A DNA stretch of 64,000 bases, taken from positions 1-64,000 of the forward strand of contig SKCR01029078.1 of assembly GCA_019454045.1 (NCBI GenBank), given 5' to 3'. The position numbers were made by a program, and so were the translations under genes. The DNA comes from Zanthoxylum bungeanum (lineage: Eukaryota; Streptophyta; Magnoliopsida; Sapindales; Rutaceae). The notes beneath the pieces are model-generated. The model was not told the DNA's origin. It worked only from the letters and a program-made list of their open reading frames with translations, and made no database searches. Shown in pieces: positions 24,662 to 34,907 of this stretch; the stretch's first letter is position 1; each line of letters starts with the position of its first letter.

Positions 24662-26456
24662 CTAATGTCGAATGCCAATAGGAATGAGAATCTCGAGAAG
24701 CACATGACAATCGTGACTCTTTAATCCCGTTATTGTATCATCTTTGACCCAACGCCCAATATTCGATGCATAATTATCAGGGAATTTAACCATTTTCAGC
24801 CAATCACAGAATGATTTTCTCTCCGATTGAGTGAGCACATAACTAACAGGAGGCTTAATAAAACCTCGAGAGGTGACTTGTAAATGCAATTCACTGCGAA
24901 TTCTAAGATCTTGTAGGTCCAATCTAGCATTTACAGTATCTTTTGTCTTACCCGGAATATTGAATAGTGTGCCCACTAAACTCTCACAAATATTTTTTTT
25001 CTATATGCATTACATCCAAATTATGTCCCAAACTCAGAGTCCCCCAATATTCTAACTCAAAGAAAATACTCTTTCCTGTCCAATTCAACTCTTCGGGTAA
25101 GCGTTTTCGATTTTTATCTCTATTATTAGGATGTTTACCTGGTGTGTTGTCTTTGAGATGTTGATGTTGGCAAAGTATGTCGAATCCAGACAATGGACTG
25201 GGCATACTCTGAGGTTCATGTTGATCGTTAAATAATTTACTCCTCCGCCAAGGATGACTCAACTCAAGAAATCTCATGTGCCCTGTGTATCCGATTTTAT
25301 TCCGTAATCGTTGCGAAGGTGTTTGACCAGCACAAACTGGACATGCCATGTATCCCTTAGTGCTCCATCCAGATAATGAACCATAAGTTGGAAAATAATT
25401 AATGGTCAATAATAATGTGGCATGCATCTGAAAATACTTCTCGGAAGCTGCATCATAGGTATGCACACCCACATTCCATAATGTTTGTAACTCCTTGATC
25501 AATGGTCTCAAATAAATATTTATATCTTTACCAGGTGAACGTGGACCAGGGATAAGCAATGACATAAACATGAACGGATCCTTCATACATTTTCATGGAG
25601 GTAAGTTATATGGAATGACAATAACGGGTCACATGCTATAAGAGTTGTACATATTCCCAAATGGGTTAAAACCATCAGAGGCAAGACCTAACCTGACATT
25701 ACGGGGGTCCTCAGCGAAACGGGGGTACATGTCATCAAATTCCTTCCATTCGGTTCCATCCGCATGATGTCTAAGTATGCCCTCCGCACCGATCCTATTT
25801 TCATGATGCCATATCATATCAGTCGCTGTGTGTCATGACATGAACAATCTCTGCAGCCTGGGCGTTAAAGGGAAATTTCGCAATATCTTTTGAGGCACTT
25901 TCTTCCCTATACCACGGACTTTGTACCGACTTTCATCACATATCGGACAATGTTCAAGTGATTCATACTCGGCACGAAATAATACACAATCAAACTTACA
26001 AGCATGAATGGATTCATACCTCATTCCCAGATCACGTAACATTTTCTTTGCCTCGTAGTACGACTCAGGCAATTTGGTTCCAACCGGTAACATTTGGGCT
26101 AGTAACTCTAACATCATATCGATACTTTTGTTGGTCATTCTGTTGATCATTGTAATGTGTAATAATTTCACAATGAAATTCAAGATCGACATTCCAGCAC
26201 CTTCAAATGAAATTTTTTTTACCTCATCAAGTAATTCACTAAATAAATTTTGATCATTCTCACTTAACACTGGCATATCACCACTAACACTATGACCAAG
26301 TTCTGGACCTTGTAAGTCATGCAAAATATCGGTTATCTCATCGTTTGCAGGTTGATTGTAACTACTGCTCCCTTCGCCGGAATCAATAAACCATGACTGA
26401 GAATGATACTGCTCACCGTGATATTCCTGGCATGTATAAATGATTATGAACTTCAT
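24662..26456 (-). pseudogene. TNP2-like CACTA transposase core (Transposase_21 family)
   Basis: The open segments in order are 26456-25833, 25817-25629, 25586-24984 and 24976-24662. Family landmarks are CPICDESRYK near 25945, WHHENRIGAEGILRHHADG near 25810, RLGLASDGFNPFGNM near 25680, MSLLIPGPRSPGKDINIYL near 25560, KGYMACPVCAGQTP near 25345 and LGHNLDVMHIEKK near 25030. TNP2 is the catalytic transposase acting on the CACTA ends. At least three in-frame stops (near 25830, 25628 and 25595) sit where the family has Arg or Trp, each explained by a single transition, and a break follows HIEKK near 24980. Splicing could remove some breaks but not those inside conserved blocks. Confidence 0.85.
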
Positions 26457-26615
26457 CTAACTGCATCCTTTTCCTATTCAAACAATTTGTACATGGACAA
26501 CGAACACGACCTTCTGCGTCAATGTGTTACTTTGCGACTTCCATAAACTCATACACTCCATTACGATATTCAACACTCAATCTATCCAGCGAGCTCATCC
26601 AATTTCTATCCATTT
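26457..26615 (-). pseudogene. Transposase-associated zinc-binding domain of the TNP2-like gene
   Basis: The minus strand upstream of the core reads YRNGVYEFMEVAK, a stop (near 26536), then HIDAEGRVRCPCTNCLNRKR. This is the N-terminal transposase-associated domain with its CPCxxC cysteine cluster, normally fused to TNP2 cores. The stop shows that the gene is broken at its 5' end too. Confidence 0.75.
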
Positions 26616-26703
26616 CAGCAGAATACCTAAATATAACAATATAATTATTAGATATCATATTACAGAAATCAACATTACTAATTCATTAATAATTTATTTA
26701 AGC

Positions 26704-26771
<68 letters not shown>

Positions 26772-26789
26772 ATATATATATATATATAT
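26704..26789. repeat. (TA)n microsatellite
   Basis: This is about 85 bp of almost pure TA dinucleotides with two single-base interruptions. It lies in the 5' region of the TNP2-like gene. Confidence 0.95.
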
Positions 26790-27105
26790 GGTTGATAAAT
26801 TAAATAATTTACAGAAAAATTCTATTTTGTTAATTAATTAACTTACTCTACATATATGAATCATAAATCACTAACAAAAAGCATATAAACAACATATATA
26901 ATCATAAAAATTGAAAATAATAAAGAAATATGAAAGAAGATTTACCTTATCGGAAATTGATTACAATTTTAATTTATTGAAAATTTTTAGGAGAGTTGTG
27001 AGGCTGTAGAGGAGAAATTCTCATATTTCAGAGGATGAAAATGAAGAGAATGAGAGAAAAAACAGAGGGGGAGAAGGGTTGGTGGCATTCTGTATTTTAA
27101 TCTAT

Positions 27106-27602
27106 ATTTAGCGTTGAAATAATAAAATCGACGCTAATTATTTTTATTTTTAGCGTCGAAATTGATTATTCGACGCTAATTATTGTCGTTTTTAGCGTCG
27201 AAACAATAATTTTGACGCTAAATATCTGAAATTTAGCGTCGACATAAATTTAGACGCTAAAGATTGAAGGATTGTCGGTGGAATCTTTAGCGACGTAATA
27301 TAGTCGACTCTAAATGTCTGGTTTTTGACGTCGAATAATATTTTTGACGCTAAAAGTTTAACATTTGGCGCCAAAAATTATTGGAATAGTAAAATTATTT
27401 AGCGTCGAATATTTTTCGACGCTATAGTATTACTTTTAGCATCGAAAACTATTTTTAACGCTAAAATTTGAATATTTGGCGTCGAAATTTATTTTCGTCG
27501 CTAAAAATATGACATTTAGCGTCGAATATCAATTTCGACGCTAAAAGTGATTTTTGGCGTCGAAAATTATTTCGACGCTAAATTTTTGGACGCTAAAAGC
27601 CA
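27106..27602. repeat. CACTA right subterminal repeats
   Basis: About 500 bp of TTTAGCGTCGAAA/TCGACGCTAAA units, mostly inverted pairs around AT spacers. It is denser and longer than the left cluster. It also sits upstream of the TNP2-like gene, so it may include its promoter region (inference). Confidence 0.85.
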
Positions 27603-27616
27603 TAATTCTTGTAATG

Positions 27617-28194
27617 ACTTTTCCCTCCAAAATGTGTCATTTCTCAAAAGCAGTTTACAGGCTGTCATCATTTTTGCGTGTGGCAGTAGAAAAAGCAGAG
27701 TGATGTGACAGGCCGTCAGGCGGCAGACTTACTTTCGGTGAAGACAGTCTTGGGGCAGAGAGCCTATCAATCAGTCAGTGACCGTGTGGGAAACGTCATA
27801 AAGTTAGAGGAACAGTGTGTATTTCCTAAGAATATATTGGGAGGGTAGATTCATTTATATAAGTTGGGTTTTTTAGACACAAAACTTGTAACAAAAAAAA
27901 TACCACTTGTAACACTCTTTCAACTGCTCGGCCACGTTCAGACCTTGATCAAAATAAGTTGGTCGAGTCAGTCTTGGTAATAAAACAACCCCCATCATTT
28001 TGTGCCCGTAGATATAGGGTGGATTCACTCCGCCGAACCATGTTAAAACTATCTTATCAATCTGTGTGTTTTTTCCACCTTTTACTAAATTTACATTTGG
28101 TCTCCCAATAACCAAATAAATTCAAGGTTGAGGGAAGGTTGTCTCGGGGGAGTTATCCAGAAATTTCCCTTGGGATGAAAATAAGCCGTCAACA
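27617..28194 (+). repeat. Gypsy 5' LTR, part right of the CACTA insertion
   Basis: It begins with the ACT duplication and matches 35214-35789 of the 3' LTR. It ends GCCGTCAACA, followed directly by the primer site. Confidence 0.9.
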
Positions 28195-28214
28195 GTTGGC
28201 GCCGTCTGTGGGGA
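28195..28214 (+). other. Primer-binding site of the Gypsy-like element
   Basis: GTTGGCGCCGTCTGTGGGGA adjoins the LTR end at 28194. TGGCGCCG-type sites are typical of plant Gypsy elements. I do not assign the tRNA. Confidence 0.8.
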
Positions 28215-29295
28215 AAGAACGAAAAGTAACTTGCATAGTAAGATAATAGTAGAAGGTGGAAACCGTGGGTTGTTGGGTAGTTCAGCAACAGAATGAATGA
28301 AATGGGAAAAGAATGGGAAGAAGTTAGTCAGAACGGGAGAAGGAAATGGTTCACCGGAAGGAGGGTTGGTAGCGGATGGGTGAAGTTCGTTGGCTGTAGC
28401 TGAACCAGTCTCCTCTAGAGCAGGCGCCATAATTGATCGGCCTGCCAGAGTCCTCAGCTCTACAGGTTGGTAGTGCTCAAGGATCCAGTTGGGAACTGGT
28501 CAACCAAGGACAGGGCATGACGTCCCTCAAGGTCCCCCTCAATTGATATGGCGTTCTCCCTGAATGAGAAGAAAGGGGAAAAAGCCCACAGGGAGAACCA
28601 CAAGGAGCAAGGACTGAAGGCCTCGGCTGGGTTCCAGATTTGCTCGGGATGTGCTGGGTCCAGGGAAAATACATTATTCATCAGCGCCCGTGGAGAGTTT
28701 GGTGCAGCAGACCCTGTGAGCCCGGTTCATAATCAAGTTCAGATCAACAGGATTTGAAGAAGCCCCGACTAGAGAACCAGCTTGCGTGTGAATTTTACAA
28801 CTACGGCATACGCATCGGGAGCCTTCGCAATCAAGCTCAAACTAGAAGACGTGGTCGGACTGCGAAACAAGAACCAGAAGGAAGCATTGTAAAAGCCTAT
28901 CTTAAAATGTCCCGTAAAAAGTTGTAAGAAGGGCAGCAGGTCATTTGAATATGAATAAAACTCTCATTTTCTTTAAAAAACTTGCCTATTTTTGCTTCTT
29001 TATTAAATGAATGAGAAAGTTATTTTCAATATTCTTGGGATGTGCTGGATACGAGGGGTGATCGGTAACTGGGAAGGGCACCAAGCCCGCTTATGCCACT
29101 CTCGGGTGTCATTATCAAACCCCCGGGTGGAAGTGTCCCGACCTGGTTCCTTTCACTTTTGAGGATCTGGAACGCATCAAGGGATGAAGCGCATGTGGGA
29201 AATGCGCGAACCCCTCGTGGCACACCACTTCTAAGTGTCATTATCAAACCCCGAGGCCGAAGCGTTACTACCTCATGGCTCATATTTTTTAGGAA
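28215..29295 (+). mobile_element. Gypsy-like internal region without recognisable gag-pol
   Basis: No retroviral-type catalytic motif was seen in any frame. Short frames on both strands (28122-28430 minus, 28548-28757 plus) show no domain. A local repeat lies at 29090-29270, where TGTCATTATCAAACCCC occurs twice. The coding core expected after the primer site is absent rather than merely mutated. Confidence 0.6.
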
Positions 29296-29299
29296 TAGC

Positions 29300-29855
29300 T
29301 CGGGTAAATCGGACCCAGAGATGTTTCTCCACCTGTAAGTCGGCTGGTGATTCCCTCTAAGTACCATCAGACCACCTGGCTTGGGTTTGGCCGAATGGCA
29401 TCCTTGATTACAGGAGTTTCGGGTAAATCGGACCTATAGAGGTTTCTGTCCCTACGAGACGGCTGGTGAGTCCGTTGAGAACCATCAGACCACCTGGCTT
29501 AGGTTTGGCCGAATGGCACCCTTGATTACAGGAGTCTCGGATAAATCGGACCTATAGAGGTTTCTACCCCTATGAGTCGGGTGGTGAGTCCGTTGAGAAC
29601 CATCAGACCACCTGGCTTGGGTTTTGCCGAATGGCGTCCTTGATTATAAAAGTCTCGGGTAAACCGAACCTAGGGAGGTTTCTGTCCCTACGAGTCGGCT
29701 GGTGAGTCCTATTAAGAACCATCAGACCACCTGGCGTGGGTTTGGTTGAATGGCGCCCTTGATTACAGGAGTCTCGGGTAAACCTGGCTTAGGGAGGTTT
29801 CTGCCCCTACGAGTCAGCTGGTGATTCCTATTGAGAACCACCCAGGAAAGGCACA
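29300..29855. repeat. Tandem array, 118-bp unit, about five copies
   Basis: The phrase GAACCATCAGACCACCTGGC or a variant recurs at about 29361, 29479, 29597, 29716 and 29835 (spacing 118-119). The unit also holds TTTGGCCGAATGGC, TTGATTACAGGAGT and CTACGAGTCGGCTGGTGA. It lies in the internal region of the Gypsy-like element. Confidence 0.92.
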
Positions 29856-30176
29856 TACGGGGTGTCTATGTCCCCAGTAGGGATTTGCCTGACCACTCGG
29901 ATCGGTACATCTGTAGCCTGGTTAGCCAAGACACTGAATTGTAAGGTTCAGAATTGTGTTTTGGGGACCTCGGGCAGGACGCTGCCTCGGAGCACCCGAG
30001 TTGTTGTTTTTTACTTATTGAATCTTCGGATGGGGTATGTGATAAGTCACATCTATTTTTCTGATAACTTTACTTTGATCAAATCTTTATTTTTGCCAGT
30101 CTATCAAGGGGACGCCCGAGCCAAGGTCCGCAGAGCTTCATATGTTGAAAATCTTCCCTGGAGTAAGTGTCAAGCG
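29856..30176. other. Spacer between tandem arrays
   Basis: No domain or repeat was recognised. A frame at 29862-30254 (plus) runs into the 44-bp array and is probably incidental. Confidence 0.5.
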
Positions 30177-30590
30177 TTCCACCAGATTGGGGCTGGATTC
30201 GTTCCGCCAAGTCTAACTTGTTCCACTAGCTCAAGGCTGGATTCGTTCCGCTGAAGCTGTATCATTCCACCATATCGGGACTGGATTTTTTTCGTCGAGT
30301 CTAACTTGTTCCACCAACTCATGGCTAGATTCGTTCCGCCGATTCTAACTTGTTCCACCAGCTCGGGACTGGATTTGTTCTGCCGAAGCTGTATTGTTCC
30401 ACCAGTTCGGGGCTGGATTTATTCCGTCGAATTCGTATTGTTCCACCAGTTTGGGGCTGGATTCTTCCCGCCGAAGCTATATTGTTCCACCAGTTCGGGG
30501 CTGGATTCGTTCCGTCGAATCTGTATTGTTCCACCAGTTTGGGGCTGGATTCGTTCCACCAAATCTGTATTATTCCACTAGCTCGGGGTC
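30177..30590. repeat. Tandem array, 44-bp unit, about nine to ten copies
   Basis: The unit starts TTCCACCAG and contains CGGGGCTGGATTCGTTCCGC. Starts fall at 30177, 30221, 30265, 30309, 30353 and so on, with exact 44-bp spacing. Because 44 is not a multiple of 3, all frames stay open for long distances and produce repetitive peptides that are not genes. Confidence 0.95.
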
Positions 30591-31250
30591 GGGGTGAATC
30601 TCACTGAGTCTATTTCTTCGGTCTAGGGACACAACATCCCCCAGAGCCAAATGTTCTTCCCAGCTCGGGGTTGGGGTGAATCCCACCGAGTTTATTTCTT
30701 CGGTCTGGGGACGCAACATCCCCCAAGAGCCAAGTGTCCTTCCTGGCTCGGGGGGGTGGGGGTGAATCCCACCAAGTCTATTTCTTCGATCTGGGGATGC
30801 AATATCCTGCCAGAGCCAAGTGTCCTTCCCAACTCGGGGTTGGGGTGAATCCCACCGAGTCTATTTCTTTGGTTTGGGGACGCATCATCCCCCCAGAGCC
30901 AAGTGTCATTCCTAACTCGGGGTTGGGGTGAATTCCACCGAGTATATTTCTTCGGTCTAGGGATGCATCATCCCCCCAGAGCCAAGTGTCCTTCCCAGCT
31001 CGGGGTTGGGCTGAATCCCATCGAGTCTATTACTTCGGTCTGGGGACGCAACATCCCCTTAGAGCCAAGTGTCCTTCCCAGCTTGGTGTTGGGGTGAATC
31101 CCACCGAGTTTATTTCTTCGGTCAAGGGACGCAACATCACCCCAGAGCCAAGTTTCCTTCCCGGATCGGGGTCGGGGTGAATCCCACAGAGTCTATTTCT
31201 CCAGTCTGGGGATGTAACATTCCCCCAAAGCTAAGTATTCCTCCCATCTC
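30581..31250. repeat. Tandem array, 83-bp unit, about eight copies
   Basis: GGGGTGAATC recurs at about 30591, 30673, 30758, 30842, 30925, 31008, 31091 and 31174. The unit also holds CACCGAGTCTATTTCTTCGG and CCCAGAGCCAAGTGTCCTTC. It follows directly on the 44-bp array, and both share a CTCGGGG core. Confidence 0.95.
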
Positions 31251-31732
31251 GGTGACGGGTTACGTCCCAGCGAATGCAATTGATCTCGGCTCGGGGACAG
31301 GTTGTTACCTCGAAGTCAGACATAAAATTGGCCGAATGCAAGGTCACAACGAGAAGTGGAAGGGCAAGTCGAAAAATTTGAAAGTCGAAATAAGCTAAGT
31401 ATAAAGAGGAGAACGGCACGTATTTGAGATTAGTGCTAAAAAGGGAAAGTTATGATTATCATTATAAAAAGAAATGTATTGTTTGAATTTACATGGGGCC
31501 CCCTTTGGGTCACCCTCATCAATCGGCCCACGCATGAGCAGCTGTTTCTTCTTGTGCAGGCTCAGACGGCTGGACGACTGGTACAAGCTCAGAAGGACGC
31601 ACCTCGGTTTCTATTTGAGAAGTAATAGGGGTTCCAGTTTTAGCCTCGGCACTTCAGGGCAAGGGAATGGACCTCAGGCTAGATCTCTTCAGGGGTCGGA
31701 GACATTGGGACGACATAAATTGGCTCAGGGTC
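31251..31732. other. Gypsy-like internal spacer
   Basis: No domain was recognised. It lies between the 83-bp array and the 3' end of the antisense ORF. The frame at 31474-31821 (plus) overlaps that ORF antisense and is not called. Confidence 0.45.
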
Positions 31733-33884
31733 CTAGTTTTCATCAGAGGAATGAGAGAGAAATTTTCGAAACTCTTCTTCTGAGATCTCCCCTTTGCAGA
31801 ATTGAAAGGCCGCGTGGATAGGGCCCATGTCAAGATCGGGCATCACCATTGGGATAATCAGAGCGCAATCACCAACACTAGTAAGCCTGATCTGCTCTCG
31901 TTCATCCTCCAACTTGGTGTCTTTTTGCTTCAGCTCCTTCTGAGCCCGGTCTCTCTCCTCAGTTAACTTCTTGATTTTGGACTCAGTATTTGACGCCTCC
32001 CATCTCAAGCGATTGTTTTATGCTCTAGCAGCCTCTAAATCCTTCTTGGAAATCTCCGTATTTTCCCTGACCTGAGTAGAAGCCCTGTGAATGGAGTCAT
32101 TCAGTGAGAGGGCCTCGGCCGCGGTCTTCTCCAATGTGGCCTCATGCTCGATAATTTGGCTGTGAAGCCTTTACACTTGGCCCCCTTCAAACAAAAGACT
32201 CATGAGCAGGTCCTTATTCCGAGCCAGCACATAATTATCCTGCAAGCAAGAAGAAAAGAGGTTAGAAAACAAGTAAAATTGTAGGTTGGAGGCAAAGAAA
32301 GTCTACCTCAGCAATTCGGAAGGAAAGACGAGAAATCACTTCCTCTGGGAAGATGTGCTCGTAGTGCGGAATCCTCTCGAAAGGCACCGCTTCAGCTAGT
32401 TGATTGAACGCGGGAACCAAATGAGAAGTGGACTCCCGGACCTTATTGTTGAGATCATCCACCCCAAGCATCGCAACCCCCTTTTCGAAATTTAGAGGAG
32501 CTTCAGAAGTTCGCCTCTCCTCCCGAGCAGTGGACCTTCTCCTCAAAAGCTGCTCTGATTCCTCTTCTTCCTCCTCAGGATCGTCCGTTGTGTCCCATGA
32601 AAAGTGACGATGTTTGCTTGAAGGCCTTGAGGACCCTAATAAAGGACGGATAATTGTACTTGGCACCGCTCTTGCTAAAAAAAGTATGGTTGCGCCGCTG
32701 GCTGAGCAACCGATTTAGATTTTTTGGCCTTTGTCGGGATTCGGAGTGGTCAAACGTCTCTTGCAGCTTCGGGCTACACTCGGCCCTGGTTTCTTTGCTG
32801 CACCTTGGAGCCGATCGAGGTATTTGGGCTGTGTCGACATTCTTGTAAAATTGGCAAAGATCATGTTTAGTTTTCAAACTCAGATAATTTCCTTCATATT
32901 TGGGCCAAACATAAGGAGTCTATTCGAAAGTTAGCAAGAACTACCTAATCACCCTAGGGCTCATGGGGGTGCGCGCTAGAGTATCATTGACCATCTTTTT
33001 CCAATGGTCGGCGTAGTTCCGGGCCACCTTGATTCTAGCACGAACCACGTGGTTAACTTTTGGAGGATCCCTCCAGCAGGCTGAGAAGGGTTAAAGAGTT
33101 AGTACTTTGGAATAAAACATGAGAAAGAAAAAGAAACTGAGAAACTAAATAATAACCTCCCACTCTGAAGATATCAAGTACTTCAGTCATATCCGAGCAC
33201 ACAAACAATGTCCGCCCGTAGTCTCATGTAGCCCAGAACCAGGGGTCTTTAAAGTTTTTGTTGGTTTAAGGAAGGTCTTTGATGAGGGCAGGGACGTCGT
33301 CATATGAAGAGAGGTAGTACTAACTGTGGTGTGTTTTGGGTTGGCCTTCAGTTGGTAGAGTCTCTTCAACTCTTCAAAAGTCGGTTCTCTGATGCTCGCT
33401 CGGTGCCAAATCACGTACAAGCCGGCTAGAATACTCCAGTTGTTTAAGTTTAGTTGGCATGGGGCAATCTCCATCCTGGCCAACATCCCAACAAAGTATG
33501 GTTGAATGGGTAGTCGAAGACTGCACTCAAAGAAAGATGTGAGAAGGGCGATCGAGCCTTCGTCCGGCTGGCTCGCACGATCGCATGAGCCAGAGACATC
33601 TAAAGTTATGCCAATTGGGATTTCATACTACTGTAGAAGCACACACAAGGCATCCCCCGTAATGGTGGAGGGCTGGTTCTTGTCCAAGGCTGGGCAATCC
33701 AGTTCTCCTGGTTCAAGATCTCTCCGAGGGATTCTATGGTGGTAAGTGTCATTTCATTCTTGAGAATAGATAGGGGTAGTATCCATAACCTCTACTCTGG
33801 ATCCTCCGAGCTTAAGGAAGTTTCTTCAATGCGAGGAGGTTGAGGTTCTGTGAGTTTGGCCGAAGAAGATTGAGCGTCAGACAT
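31733..33884 (-). pseudogene. Antisense gag-like extra ORF (Transposase_28 / putative gypsy-type family)
   Basis: The frame is opposite to the host element. It starts at 33884 (MSDAQSSSAKLTEPQPPRIE) and soon meets a stop. At about 33580-33340 is the family core: PDEGSIALLTSFFE, LPIQPYFVGMLARMEIAPCQ, LNNWSILAGLYVIWHRAS. At 32590-32320 lies an acidic stretch (DPEEEEEESEQLL) followed by FNQLAEAVPFERIPHYEHIF. At 32160-31740 is a coiled coil (TEERDRAQKELKQKDTKLED) ending in HSSDEN at 31733. Introns or frameshifts separate these parts. The layout resembles the gag-like proteins annotated as putative gypsy-type transposon in plants. Function is unknown. Confidence 0.65.
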
Positions 33885-34854
33885 GTCTAGCCATTGCCAT
33901 GAAGTATAAGAAGTTCAGTGGCCTGGTTTTGACATCACAAGTTCGAGAGTTATTTCAACTACAGGGAACCTAAGAACGCAGTCTCTAATCGCCCTAGCAA
34001 TAGCCACAAACAACAAGTCTCTCCCTAAATGCAAACTACCAAATATAAAAATCTGAAACCTGAAACACATGCATCACACTCCATCACCCATCCTATAACC
34101 AGTGAACACAAGTACAACACATCCCACAAACAAGAGTCATAGCACAGAATGAAGAGATGAGCATGCCAGAAGAATCAAAGGAACAAGTAACAGTAAAAAG
34201 AAAATCAGAGAAAACCAAACGGCAATGGTCAAATACCACAAGTAAAGAGAGAGGGTCGGGTAAAAACTTACTTGGTTTGGGAAGAAGAGTCGGCAGTTGA
34301 TCTGGATGATTGGAAGTCTGCTGGTCTCACGATCAGGTTAGTTTTTGCAGTTTGAGAAGTTGTGGGTTTCTTAAATGGAAGAAATGAGCTTTACTATGCT
34401 CTTTTATAGTCAGCGCGGTGTGTTTATGGCCGTTGGATCGAAAGAATTTTCGGATGTGTATCGCGTGTTGCCTTTGGGCTCCGTCTGATCGGTTTGGGAT
34501 AAGCGGCTGAGATTAAAAGACCTTTTGGCTACCTTGGAAACGGTCGATTGATTTGAATTTTTGATGGGAAGACCATAAGCTTTTGACAAGTGGCACGATC
34601 GGGTAAACCCTAAAGGTTGATTTGACAGGCATTTATGAAGGAATGATTGCTTATAATTTTCGAGGGACGACTATCGTAAGGGTAAAAGAGGAATTTGGCT
34701 CGATTGGGAATGTAGTTGGAAAAAACGTCAACATTCTTCTAACCGAACACATGAAGATGATCAAGGATGGTTTGGAAGAAGCCCAAGGAAGCCCTCTGTT
34801 TTGTTTCTAAGTCGGGCCACCAGTTACTTGATCAGGCTTACTTCAGATTTCTTA
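33885..34854. other. Gypsy-like internal 3' region
   Basis: This is probably the promoter and leader side of the antisense ORF. Sequences such as CTCTTTTATAGTCAGCGCGG near 34399, with TATA-like TTTATAG, would suit a plant promoter reading leftward only if on the minus strand, which is not established. A 62-codon plus frame at 34622-34810 has no domain. Confidence 0.35.
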
Positions 34855-34898
34855 TAGTTCTCGGTACCAACTCGTATACTCGTTGGAACCGAGAACTA
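34855..34898. repeat. Hairpin immediately before the 3' LTR
   Basis: The 17-base arms 34855-34871 (TAGTTCTCGGTACCAAC) and 34882-34898 pair at 16 of 17 positions around a 10-base loop. The right arm overlaps the purine-rich stretch GAGAACTATGGGACAGA (34891-34907) that ends at the LTR edge and is the best candidate polypurine tract. Confidence 0.85.
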
Positions 34899-34907
34899 TG
34901 GGACAGA

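Larger units (their letters stand above)
20342..27616 (-). mobile_element. CACTA (En/Spm) DNA transposon
   Basis: The element is 7275 bp. The left terminus is CACTACAAAAATTA and the right terminus, read inward, is CATTACAAGAATTA, matching at 12 of 14 bases. It is flanked by a 3-bp duplication, ACT (20339-20341 and 27617-27619). The uninterrupted paralogous site reads TTCGACTTTTCCCTC near 35209 in the other LTR, which confirms both borders. Both ends carry many TTTAGCGTCGAAA/TCGACGCTAAA repeats typical of CACTA subterminal regions. Two genes lie on the minus strand: a TNP2-like transposase (right half) and a Transposase_24-like gene (left half). Both carry stops, so the copy is probably inactive. 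Confidence 0.95.

Noticed and set aside
29862..30254. 130-codon plus frame in the Gypsy-like interior
   Set aside because: It runs into the 44-bp array and has no motif.
30170..31180. Many overlapping repetitive frames on both strands at 30170-31180
   Set aside because: They arise from tandem arrays whose unit lengths (44, 83) keep several frames open. The same peptide recurs in different frames.
33506..33745. 79-codon plus frame at 33506-33745
   Set aside because: It lies opposite the recognisable core of the antisense gag-like ORF and is its shadow.
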